A stretch of 64,000 nt of DNA from Dinoroseobacter sp049800775. GTDB taxonomy: Bacteria; Pseudomonadota; Alphaproteobacteria; Rhodobacterales; Rhodobacteraceae. This document shows positions 1-6,995 of the stretch, piece by piece. The notes under the pieces were generated by a model. That model was not told where the DNA came from and made no database searches. It saw only the letters and a list, made by a program, of their open reading frames with translations. Location of the stretch: NCBI RefSeq assembly GCF_049800775.1, contig NZ_JBNAFR010000003.1, forward strand, positions 248,001 to 312,000. The letters are read 5' to 3'. Made by a program: the position numbers and the translations under genes. How positions within the stretch are numbered: position 1 is the first letter of the stretch; each line of letters starts with the position of its first letter.

Positions 1-358
1 CAGCCAGCGGCGTCGGATGACCGGGCACGATCCGAACGGGGCGCACCCCGGCATAGAGGTCGAGCGCGATGCGGATATCGATTTGCGGCGTGATTTCCGT
101 GCCGTCCGGATACCGGATATCGGGCAGACCCATCGCCGAAAGCAGGATCGCGTCCGACCGCCGCGCGGCCTCGACCGAGGCCTCGGGCAGGGCCTCGCCG
201 GTCTTGGCGTAATGCGACGCGCCCATCGGATGATGATCAAAGGCCAGCCTGTAGCTGGTCGCGGCCTCGGAAATCTGGGTCAAGATCGCGAGCGTCGGTG
301 CCATGATCTCGGGCCCGATCCCGTCGCCGTCGAAGACGACAATTGAAAAAGTCTGCAT
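1..358 (-). CDS. Isocitrate/isopropylmalate dehydrogenase family protein, 5' part only
   Basis: The start codon is ATG at 358-356, with a GGGAGG ribosome binding site about 7 bases upstream. The gene runs off the left edge, so only about 119 N-terminal codons are visible. The start has the family's nucleotide-binding sequence FDGDGIGPE (residues 9-17). Later sequence of the type SDAILLSAMGLPDIRYPDG and a Y-A-G-V-R-P-V-R stretch match the beta-decarboxylating dehydrogenase family (isopropylmalate, isocitrate, tartrate dehydrogenases). These enzymes oxidise a 2-hydroxy acid with NAD(P) and then decarboxylate it. The substrate cannot be fixed from this part. LeuB itself usually has a longer spacing here, so a leuB-like paralogue such as a tartrate/malate dehydrogenase is more likely; that is an inference. 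It is divergent from the monooxygenase gene at 471. Confidence 0.8.
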   Translation of the reverse strand, partial: MQTFSIVVFDGDGIGPEIMAPTLAILTQISEAATSYRLAFDHHPMGASHYAKTGEALPEASVEAARRSDAILLSAMGLPDIRYPDGTEITPQIDIRIALDLYAGVRPVRIVPGHPTPLA

Positions 359-470
359 GGATATCCTCCCGCGCGCAATCTGCCGGTCTGGCCCGCCGGT
401 CGCAAGCGTCTTGCAAGGGGTCCGGCGCTCGACATAGGTTTTCTGAACTGATCCATGGGAGGATGCGCAG

Positions 471-761
471 GTGTATGCGGTGACAGTCACATTTCGGTTG
501 GTGCCGGGGGGCGCGGAGGCGTTCATGCCCCTGATGCTGGCCAATGCCCGGACGACGTTGACCGACGAGCCCGGATGCCTGCGCTTTGACGTGTGTACGG
601 ATCCCGCACTGCCGAACGAAGTGTTCCTCTACGAGATCTACTATGATCGGGCGGCGTTTGATCGGCACCTGGAGACACCGCATTTCCGAACCTTCGATGG
701 GGAGGTTGCCAACCTCGTGGCCAGCAAGGAGGTGCGGACCTATGCGCAGGTGCAGGTATGA
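471..761 (+). CDS. Antibiotic biosynthesis monooxygenase (ABM) family protein, putative quinol monooxygenase
   Basis: This 96-residue protein starts with GTG at 471; a GGGAGGA ribosome binding site at 457-463 fixes that start. The single ferredoxin-like ABM domain is visible: YAVTVTFRLVPGG at the N-terminus, a central E-P-G-C-L-R-F-D-V strand and an FLYEIYYDRAAFDRH segment typical of the dimeric YgiN-like family. Members oxidise quinols or small aromatic substrates without a cofactor, but many have unknown substrates. Its stop overlaps the start of the downstream hydrolase by 4 bases (758-761), so the two are almost certainly translated from one mRNA. The substrate is not known. Confidence 0.82.
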   Translation: MYAVTVTFRLVPGGAEAFMPLMLANARTTLTDEPGCLRFDVCTDPALPNEVFLYEIYYDRAAFDRHLETPHFRTFDGEVANLVASKEVRTYAQVQV

Positions 762-1555
762 GCACCTGGGAGGTGTACGCCGTCAAATACGCAGACCGCA
801 ACGCGCGTGTGCGCGGAGACAGCTTTCTCTTTGACGACCAGCATGATCAGCCCCATCCGATGGATTACTTCATGTGGGTGCTGCGCCGTGGGGCGGAAAC
901 CATCCTGGTCGATACCGGCTATGACAAGGCCGAAGCGGCGGAGCGGGGGCGGCCCATCCGGCTTGATCCGCGTGAGGCGCTCGCGCCGCTCGGGTTGCAG
1001 CCCGAGGATATCGATCGGGTGATCGTCACGCATCTGCACTATGATCACGCGGGCGGGCTGCATCTCTTTCCCAATGCGACACTCTACATGCAGGCGGCTG
1101 AGATGGCCTATGCGACGGGGCCTTGCATGTGCCATGACGCGCTGCGGTTTCCCTTCACCGGGGCGCATATCTGCGAGGCCGTTCAGCGGCTGTACTCCGG
1201 CAAGCTGGTGTTCTTCGAAGGCGATGGCGAAGTTGCCGAGGGCGTGACCGTGCACCAGATCGGCGGGCACTCGCGAGGACTGCAGGCGGTGCGGGTCCGG
1301 ACCGAGGCCGGGTGGCTGTGTCTCGCGTCGGACGCGGCGCATTTCTACGAGAACCTCTGGTCGCGCAAGCCCTTCCCTCTGGTTGTGGATCTCGAGGACA
1401 TGCTGCGCGGGTTCTCCCGCCTCGAAGCTCTTGCAAGCGATCACCGCCTGATCGTGCCCGGGCACGACCCTCTCGTGTTTGACTACTTCCCTGCCACAGA
1501 ACCGGAGATGATCCTGCGATTGGATCGGGGACCGGTATCCGGCGATTTCGGCTGA
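758..1555 (+). CDS. Metallo-beta-lactamase fold hydrolase, N-acyl-homoserine-lactonase-like
   Basis: The protein has 265 residues and one metallo-beta-lactamase domain. The zinc ligand motif HxHxDH is at residues 92-97 (H-L-H-Y-D-H) and is followed by AGG. A second ligand histidine sits in IGGHSRG (H171), D192 lies in LASDAAHFYEN, and a C-terminal VPGHDP supplies the last histidine. The order and spacing fit the AttM/AiiA group that opens the lactone ring of acyl-homoserine lactones. Related proteins hydrolyse other lactones or act as glyoxalases, so quorum quenching is only a family-based prediction. It is translationally coupled to the upstream monooxygenase gene (ATGA overlap). A phosphatase gene follows after 1 base. 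Confidence 0.8.
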   Translation: MSTWEVYAVKYADRNARVRGDSFLFDDQHDQPHPMDYFMWVLRRGAETILVDTGYDKAEAAERGRPIRLDPREALAPLGLQPEDIDRVIVTHLHYDHAGGLHLFPNATLYMQAAEMAYATGPCMCHDALRFPFTGAHICEAVQRLYSGKLVFFEGDGEVAEGVTVHQIGGHSRGLQAVRVRTEAGWLCLASDAAHFYENLWSRKPFPLVVDLEDMLRGFSRLEALASDHRLIVPGHDPLVFDYFPATEPEMILRLDRGPVSGDFG

Positions 1556-1556
1556 C

Positions 1557-2324
1557 GTGTTTTCATTCCTGTCCAAAGGGAGATCCGGGACCGCGGTGGA
1601 GATCGCGCCGCTTCGGCCGAACCGGTTGACCTATGCTGTGGGGGATATCCATGGGCGGCGGGATCTCCTCGATCAGATGATCGACGAAATTGAGGCGGAC
1701 GCGGATGGGGCGCAGGGCGACCTGGTGTTTCTCGGGGATTACATTGATCGTGGTCCGGACAGTGCGGCGGTGCTGAAGCGTCTCTATCGGTTGGAGCTGG
1801 GCAATCTGACCGTGACCTGTCTGATGGGCAATCACGAGCGGATGTTCCTGTCATTTCTGGAGGATCCAGCGCGAGGTGAGCTCTGGCTGCGGAATGGAGG
1901 GCTGGAGACCATCGCCGATTTCGGCCCCGCGCGGCGTACCAGCGTCAACGGTCAATCGCCCATGGAGACTCTGAGGGATCAACTGCAGGAGGTGATCGGC
2001 ACGGACATGCTGGACTGGCTGCGGGCCTTGCCGCTTTCCTTTCTCAGCGGAAACATGGGTTGTCTCCATGCCATGGCCGATCCGACGCGCGCTTGGGAGG
2101 ATCAAGAGGAACGGATGTTGCTCTGGGGGCGGCCGAGCCCAAACTCAGCGCCGCGGCCCGATGGGATCTGGCTTGTCCACGGTCATACGATCGTTGATGC
2201 GGCTGAGATTGGCCCCGGACGGATCAGCGTCGATACAGGCGCCTATCGAAGTGGTGTGCTCAGCGCTGTGCGCTGCGACGGCGCCACGGCGCGCATTCTT
2301 ACCGTGCGAGGCGTGGCTCAGTAG
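1557..2324 (+). CDS. PPP-family metallophosphoesterase / serine-threonine protein phosphatase
   Basis: This 255-residue protein starts with GTG at 1557, right after the lactonase stop. It carries the three PPP signatures: GDIHGR (residues 29-34), GDYIDRG (60-66) and GNHE (91-94), plus a late LVHGHT histidine motif. These residues bind two metals and hydrolyse phosphoesters. Bacterial relatives include PrpA-type protein phosphatases and diadenosine tetraphosphatases, so either a phosphoprotein or a dinucleotide could be the substrate. Its 3' end overlaps the end of the convergent tyrosine kinase gene by 7 bases (2318-2324). The closeness to an exopolysaccharide kinase is suggestive, but PPP enzymes are not the usual partners of BY-kinases. 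No strong ribosome binding site is seen, and coupling to the upstream gene is likely. Confidence 0.83.
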   Translation: MFSFLSKGRSGTAVEIAPLRPNRLTYAVGDIHGRRDLLDQMIDEIEADADGAQGDLVFLGDYIDRGPDSAAVLKRLYRLELGNLTVTCLMGNHERMFLSFLEDPARGELWLRNGGLETIADFGPARRTSVNGQSPMETLRDQLQEVIGTDMLDWLRALPLSFLSGNMGCLHAMADPTRAWEDQEERMLLWGRPSPNSAPRPDGIWLVHGHTIVDAAEIGPGRISVDTGAYRSGVLSAVRCDGATARILTVRGVAQ

Positions 2325-3169
2325 CTCTCGCTGCTGTTGTACCCGTAGCCATAGCCTTCGTCGGAATGGCGGCATTTATTCAGAACCATGCCGAGCACAT
2401 TGGTGTGTTCCGCAACTTCCTTTTCGCAGCGATCCAGATCTGCGACCTTGCTGCGCTCTGCATCGGCCACGATCAGCACGCAATCCACATTTGTGAAGAA
2501 CGCCGCAGCATCATCGTTCACGAACATCGGTGGCACATCAAAGAGCATGATGCTCGGCTTGTAGTCCGCCTCGATCCGGTCAACGATGTCGGTTGTCAAC
2601 GTGTTGAGAAAGACATCGGACGGGTCTTTTACCCGGTGCGCGTTGAGCGAAAGCGCCACGTTCGGCCCGAGACGACGAGCATGCTGCTCAAAGGGCAGGT
2701 GCCCATGCAGCACATCGGCCACCGTTCCGCTGGGCTTCACCCCGAGGATTTCAGCCAAGGCGGGGCGCCGCATATCCAGATCCATGAGGATTGCACGGAT
2801 CGATCTCTGGCGCGCTATGGAACTTGCCAGGTTGCAGCAGACCGTACTCTTGCCCGCGCCACTGTTTGCAGAGGTCACGGCGAGGCGTTTCCAACCGTTT
2901 TTCTCCATCTGCTTGAGGGCTTTGGTGCGCAAGACGTCGAAACTGGCGGCCTCGGACTGCCTGGAGCCGGCCGAGAAGACCCGGTTCTTGATCAGATGCG
3001 CCGGGTCGATCTGGAACTCTTCGAGGGCGCCCCAGCGTTGATCCAGGCTCGATCCACCACGCTCCCGCGGGGCCGCGGTGTCGGGGCCCGCTTCAACGAT
3101 GCCGCTACTGGTCGGCGCGTCTCCACGGCGTTCGCGCGCTTTCTCGAGAGCTGCTTGCAGTTTTTCCAT
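2318..3169 (-). CDS. CpsD/CapB-type bacterial tyrosine kinase (exopolysaccharide)
   Basis: This cytoplasmic ATPase of 283 residues has a BY-kinase layout: a Walker A motif ANSGAGKST (residues 101-109), a Walker A' motif ILMDLDMRRP (127-136), and a Walker B-like LFDVPP. A C-terminal tyrosine cluster (Y273, Y275, Y277, Y283) is the normal autophosphorylation site. These kinases phosphorylate themselves and control polymer length and export through the membrane copolymerase. The copolymerase is the separate upstream gene at 3216-4745, so kinase and membrane part are split, unlike the fused Wzc of enterobacteria. The gene lies last in a reverse-strand operon (ATPase, copolymerase, kinase). Its tail overlaps the phosphatase by 7 bases. 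Confidence 0.9.
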   Translation of the reverse strand: MEKLQAALEKARERRGDAPTSSGIVEAGPDTAAPRERGGSSLDQRWGALEEFQIDPAHLIKNRVFSAGSRQSEAASFDVLRTKALKQMEKNGWKRLAVTSANSGAGKSTVCCNLASSIARQRSIRAILMDLDMRRPALAEILGVKPSGTVADVLHGHLPFEQHARRLGPNVALSLNAHRVKDPSDVFLNTLTTDIVDRIEADYKPSIMLFDVPPMFVNDDAAAFFTNVDCVLIVADAERSKVADLDRCEKEVAEHTNVLGMVLNKCRHSDEGYGYGYNSSESY

Positions 3170-3215
3170 TCAACTGGTTCCTTACACCTCAGCGTGGTGC
3201 CACATGCGGTGGCGT

Positions 3216-4745
3216 CTACACGCCAATCTTGTTGAGGACGCGATCCGCCAGAAGATCGAGCGGCAGATACAGCATATGAATCGCATAGAGCGCGACCGGA
3301 ATTCCGATGATGACCAGGATCACGATGGCTGACTTCAAACTGCGTTCGAGCACCTCTTCACGCCGGGTCTTGACGTAGGGCAGCGTCGCCAAGGGCGCAA
3401 TTCCGAGGCTTTTGACGAGGTCTACGGGGCGGCGCACAGTGCGATCAAGAAGCTCCAGCAGAAGGATCAGACCCAGACCAAGTCCGATCCCGGCCAGAGA
3501 GCCCCCCAGAAACACAAGCATCGGCGAAGCGCTGGATGGATCCGTCGGGGTCGTCGCCTGTTCGAGAACTGTGATCCGCTGGCCGCGTGCTGCCAATTCG
3601 ATCCTCTCGCCGGTTTGCGCAATATGGAGACGTTCCACCGCGGCGTTATATTGCTGTTGCACGTTCTGATAGTCGCGCGTCAGACCTTGGAGTGTCACGG
3701 AAATTCCAGGCGTTTCATCCAGGGTGGCTTCAACCTCTTCAACCTGCGTATTCGTCAGCTCGAGCTGTTCCCGCAGAAACGCGATTTGCGCATCGATCTG
3801 TTCAATCTGGGACTGCAAGGTCGACGTTGGATCATCGGACGGCCGCTGACCGCCCAGAGATTGGATCACGCCTTCCACCTGTTGGATGCGCGACCGCAGG
3901 ATACGCACACGCGGAGATGTCTCACCCGCGGTTTCCATGGCTTCGGCCAGCTCAAGGCGCAGGATCTCGACCTGTTCCTGCTCGCGGGACAAGGCCGCAT
4001 TGCCTTCGAGTTGGGACGGATCGGAGCCCGAGGGCAGTGCATCCACCAGCTGCTTGCGCTGTTCGTTCAGGATCAGAATGTCGCGCGTATATGTCGTGGA
4101 ACGTTCTTGCAGGTCCGCCAGACGCTCCAACCGGAACTGGAATGTCTCGGGAAGGGCCCCGATATTCTCGGACCGGAACTGCCGCATGGCCGCGGTGCGC
4201 TCGTCAACCTCCTCGGAGAGACGCTCAACTTCCTGTTTGAAGAACTCTTCGGTGTTTGACGCCCGGCTGGTGCGCAGACGGCTGTCTTCGCGCTGGATGA
4301 GGGTCACGTATTCATTGACCACGTCTGAGGTCGTCTGTGCCACGTCATCCGTGAAGGACAGCGACATCAGCGTCGCGCGGTTGCGGCCGGTTGTCAGGCG
4401 GATATCCGACTTGCCACGCATGGAGCGCACGATTTCATCCGGGCTCATCTCCGACGCGTTCGGGAACACGTCGAACCGATCGGCGATATCCAGCAGGTTC
4501 GCGCGGGTCAAAAGGCGCTGTTGAACGACTTCGAGCTGCTCTTGAGCCCCGGTATTGCTCAACGTGGTGACCAGCTCGTCCGGGATCTGTCCGGCCTCGA
4601 GCAGAAGACGCGCTGAGGCCTCATAACGGGTGGGCAGCTGCTTGGCCACAAAGGCCGAGGCCACGATGGACAAACCTGCGACAAGAATGAAGATCGGGAA
4701 CCGGCGCCAGAAGACCGACAGAAGGTAGTTTATGCTCAAGTTCAT
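3216..4745 (-). CDS. Polysaccharide copolymerase, GumC/Wzz family chain length determinant
   Basis: The protein has 509 residues. The first 40 contain a membrane segment (about residues 16-34, FPIFILVAGLSIVASAF), followed by a Wzz-type domain. A long periplasmic region from about 160 to 400 is rich in Glu, Gln and Arg heptads and is probably coiled coil. A second membrane segment lies near residues 425-445 and another near 475-495. The C-terminus is cytoplasmic and lacks a kinase domain, which fits with the separate kinase gene that follows. Such proteins set chain length and join the polymerase to the outer-membrane exporter. The start overlaps the stop of the upstream ATPase by 4 bases (4742-4745). 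No polymerase or flippase genes are visible nearby. Confidence 0.85.
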   Translation of the reverse strand: MNLSINYLLSVFWRRFPIFILVAGLSIVASAFVAKQLPTRYEASARLLLEAGQIPDELVTTLSNTGAQEQLEVVQQRLLTRANLLDIADRFDVFPNASEMSPDEIVRSMRGKSDIRLTTGRNRATLMSLSFTDDVAQTTSDVVNEYVTLIQREDSRLRTSRASNTEEFFKQEVERLSEEVDERTAAMRQFRSENIGALPETFQFRLERLADLQERSTTYTRDILILNEQRKQLVDALPSGSDPSQLEGNAALSREQEQVEILRLELAEAMETAGETSPRVRILRSRIQQVEGVIQSLGGQRPSDDPTSTLQSQIEQIDAQIAFLREQLELTNTQVEEVEATLDETPGISVTLQGLTRDYQNVQQQYNAAVERLHIAQTGERIELAARGQRITVLEQATTPTDPSSASPMLVFLGGSLAGIGLGLGLILLLELLDRTVRRPVDLVKSLGIAPLATLPYVKTRREEVLERSLKSAIVILVIIGIPVALYAIHMLYLPLDLLADRVLNKIGV

Positions 4746-5596
4746 TCTGCCGCCTCGCCCATTTGGTCAAAGTTTCCGATGAAGATGCCATCAGAGAGAA
4801 CCTCATCAACGGCGCTTGCGGTGACCACTTGCCGATTCTCTGTCGCGGTGTAAAGCAACGCAAAGTCGCAGAGCTTGTTGACCAGCCGAGGAACGCCTTC
4901 GCTCGCCTGATAGATACGGTCCAGCGATTGATCCGTGAACTCGGTGCCTGTTCCGCCAGCATGTTTCATGCGGTGCGCTACATAATCCCCGACGGTTTCA
5001 CGGTCCATCGCGGGGATGTGGTAGAAAGCCGAAACACGTTGCGCGAATTGCTGCAGATCCGGGTGCATGATCATCTTGCGGAGCTGCGGTTGCCCCACCA
5101 GCACCAACTGCAGGACTTCATCCTTGTTCGAGTTGATATTGGTCAGCATGCGCAGCTCTTCCAAACCTTCCGAAGACAGGTTCTGCGCCTCATCGATAAT
5201 GATGATGACGCGCCGTCCTTCTGCATATTCAGAGATCAGAAAGTCTTGTAAACGTTGAAAAAGTTCTACGTAGTCGTCACCGGGTTCTGACGGCACAGAC
5301 AGGGCGTTCAACACCCATTTCAACAACTCGCCGCGACCACCCTGCGCGTTTGAAATCAAACCGATCGTCACCTGGTCGTCGATGGAGCGCAGAAGGCGCT
5401 GGAGCAGGGTTGTCTTGCCGGCGCCAACCTCGCCCGTAACAACTGTTATAGGGGCGCTGCTGAGGATGCCGTACTCCATGACCGCATAGGCGCGTTTGTG
5501 GATCTTGCTCCAGAACAGGAAGTCGGGATCGGGCAGCAGTTTGAAGGGCCGCTCCCGGAGCCCGAAATAATCCGAATACAACCCGCTCATCGACAT
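4742..5596 (-). CDS. ExeA/PrsE-like AAA+ ATPase of the EPS/exosortase locus
   Basis: This 284-residue ATPase begins with YFGLRERPF, a signature of the ExeA-like family that also includes XrtA/PEP-CTERM-associated ATPases. Walker A is GEVGAGKT (residues 55-62) and Walker B is IIIIDEAQ (131-138, with D135 and E136). A later arginine-rich GVPRLVNKLCDFAL sensor 2 region is present. Relatives power secretion or assembly steps and are common beside exosortase genes. Two in-frame start codons exist (5596 and 5590); 5596 is used here. It is first in the reverse-strand operon and diverges from the sugar transferase gene at 6168 across about 570 bases. The exact role in polymer export is not known. Confidence 0.78.
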   Translation of the reverse strand: MSMSGLYSDYFGLRERPFKLLPDPDFLFWSKIHKRAYAVMEYGILSSAPITVVTGEVGAGKTTLLQRLLRSIDDQVTIGLISNAQGGRGELLKWVLNALSVPSEPGDDYVELFQRLQDFLISEYAEGRRVIIIIDEAQNLSSEGLEELRMLTNINSNKDEVLQLVLVGQPQLRKMIMHPDLQQFAQRVSAFYHIPAMDRETVGDYVAHRMKHAGGTGTEFTDQSLDRIYQASEGVPRLVNKLCDFALLYTATENRQVVTASAVDEVLSDGIFIGNFDQMGEAAE

Positions 5597-6167
5597 GGAT
5601 ACACACTCATTCTTTCCATCAACACGAGGCCTGAACAGGGGCGGCCTGCGCCCACCATATAGGAATTTACCCCGGTCTTTGCAGTTGTTTGTAGTCTCGG
5701 AGGGTTAAAGAACAGCGAAATGCGCGCAACGAGGCTCGGTTGTGCGCATTTTGCGCAGCACCGTGTCGTCCGGGCACTGCGGTTCGCTGTCTGCAACAAT
5801 CTCTGTGCCGCGAGACCTTCGTTTTCGGTCTGTCACCGATGTCGTGATTCGTCTGCTGTCGGTTTCAGCACGCTGCAGCGTAGCGTGAAAATATTCAAAA
5901 TTCGCCCAAAAATAACAACAAACGCCGACGTAGCGGCAGTTTAACCATGCACATATAAAATTTACAATCAAGTTTAACTGATAGTTTTGTGCGTGAAATC
6001 AGTATGTTACGGCGTTTTTCGGCGTGATCTGGCTTTCCTCAGGCCTTGGCAGACTCCGCCGCACGTGCTTAGTTAGCGCTGTCTTAACGATCTACAGAGT
6101 TTCAAAGATCAGTGTGTGTGGCGCGTCTCGAATTTCTGCAGACGCTGAATGGTGAGTGAAGAGTACC
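5597..6167. promoter_or_regulatory. Divergent intergenic region of the EPS island
   Basis: No coding gene is convincing in these 571 bases between the reverse-strand ATPase operon and the forward sugar transferase. The stretch from about 5885 to 6000 is clearly AT-richer than its surroundings and probably holds promoters; no certain -35/-10 pair could be chosen. The main structural signal is the inverted repeat at 5718-5751, listed separately. Short open frames in this region have no family resemblance and are treated as chance. Confidence 0.6.
5718..5751. repeat. 13-bp inverted repeat in the EPS intergenic region
   Basis: The left arm AAATGCGCGCAAC (5718-5730) and the right arm GTTGTGCGCATTT (5739-5751) pair with one mismatch in 13, separated by 8 bases. 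A second nested hairpin, TGCGC-ATTTT-GCGCA, spans 5743-5757. Such a paired site upstream of two divergent operons could be a regulator operator. It could also form RNA if transcribed. No regulator gene is next to it, so the protein that might bind is unknown. Confidence 0.6.
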
Positions 6168-6854
6168 ATGACGATAAGAGCGAACGACATTTCAGGTAGC
6201 ACCCCGGTCTCCGCGATTGCAGTAGGGACCACCGCCTCCTCCAAGAACCGCCTTTACCGCAACGCAGGCAAGCGTACGCTTGATATGGTGCTGGTTCTGG
6301 GATCCGCGATTTTTGTAGCGCCTGTTATTCTTCTTCTCGCGGCCCTGGTCGCGCTTGATGGACATAATCCTTTCTACTGGCAATCTCGCGTCGGCCTGAA
6401 CGGGCGGAGCTTCCGTCTGTGGAAACTGCGCACGATGGTGCCGAAGGCGGACGAGAAGCTTGAGGCGTATCTCGCGGCCAACCCTGACGCCCGCGAAGAA
6501 TGGGACACGACCCAGAAGCTGAAATCGGACCCGCGGATCACGCGTGTGGGCCGGATCCTTCGCAAAAGCTCCCTTGATGAACTGCCGCAGCTGATCAACG
6601 TGCTGCTTGGCGACATGTCTTTGGTCGGGCCGCGTCCGATGATGGAAGCCCAGCGTGAAATGTACCCGGGCAAGGCGTATTATCGCATGCGCCCCGGTAT
6701 CACCGGCACCTGGCAGATCTCGGATCGCAATGATTGCAGCTTCCGCGGCCGGGCTCAGTTCGATGATCTCTACGAGCAAAAGATCACTCTGCGGGAAGAC
6801 GTCCGGATCCTGAAGCAGACCTTCTCCGTGGTCTTCCGCTGCACCGGATACTAA
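6168..6854 (+). CDS. Undecaprenyl-phosphate sugar phosphotransferase (priming transferase)
   Basis: The chosen start is ATG at 6168 (228 residues), because GAAGAG lies just upstream; an in-frame GTG at 6156 is the alternative. A single membrane segment lies at about residues 40-60. It is followed by the bacterial sugar transferase domain with KLRTM (86-90), DELPQL (137-142) and GDMSLVGPRP (148-157). These residues belong to the WcaJ/ExoY family, which attaches the first sugar-1-phosphate to undecaprenyl phosphate and so starts exopolysaccharide synthesis. The sugar cannot be told from the sequence. It is the only glycosyl-transfer gene in this island, so further transferases must lie elsewhere. 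A 26-bp palindrome follows 32 bases after the stop. Confidence 0.9.
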   Translation: MTIRANDISGSTPVSAIAVGTTASSKNRLYRNAGKRTLDMVLVLGSAIFVAPVILLLAALVALDGHNPFYWQSRVGLNGRSFRLWKLRTMVPKADEKLEAYLAANPDAREEWDTTQKLKSDPRITRVGRILRKSSLDELPQLINVLLGDMSLVGPRPMMEAQREMYPGKAYYRMRPGITGTWQISDRNDCSFRGRAQFDDLYEQKITLREDVRILKQTFSVVFRCTGY

Positions 6855-6886
6855 TAAACCCTTAGGGGTTGGTCGCTATATGTCGC

Positions 6887-6912
6887 AGAACTGCACGAAT
6901 TCGTGCAGTTCT
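6887..6912. repeat. 26-bp perfect palindrome between sugar transferase and TPR lipoprotein genes
   Basis: The two 13-base halves, AGAACTGCACGAA and its exact complement, meet with no spacer at 6899/6900; the centre is GAATTC. The palindrome could be a dimeric regulator operator, or an RNA hairpin (11-bp stem, 4-base loop) at the end of the sugar transferase transcript. No T-run follows on either strand, so it does not look like a standard intrinsic terminator. Confidence 0.7.
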
Positions 6913-6995
6913 TGCCGTGGCTAGACCATACTTGCACTGCTACACTGGCAAGAACGGCGAGAGAAACGCCAGTGAGAATTGCGGAGAGTAGTTGT

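Noticed and set aside
5597..6167. Small open frames in the EPS intergenic region
   Set aside because: They have no ribosome site or known family and lie in an AT-shifted regulatory stretch.
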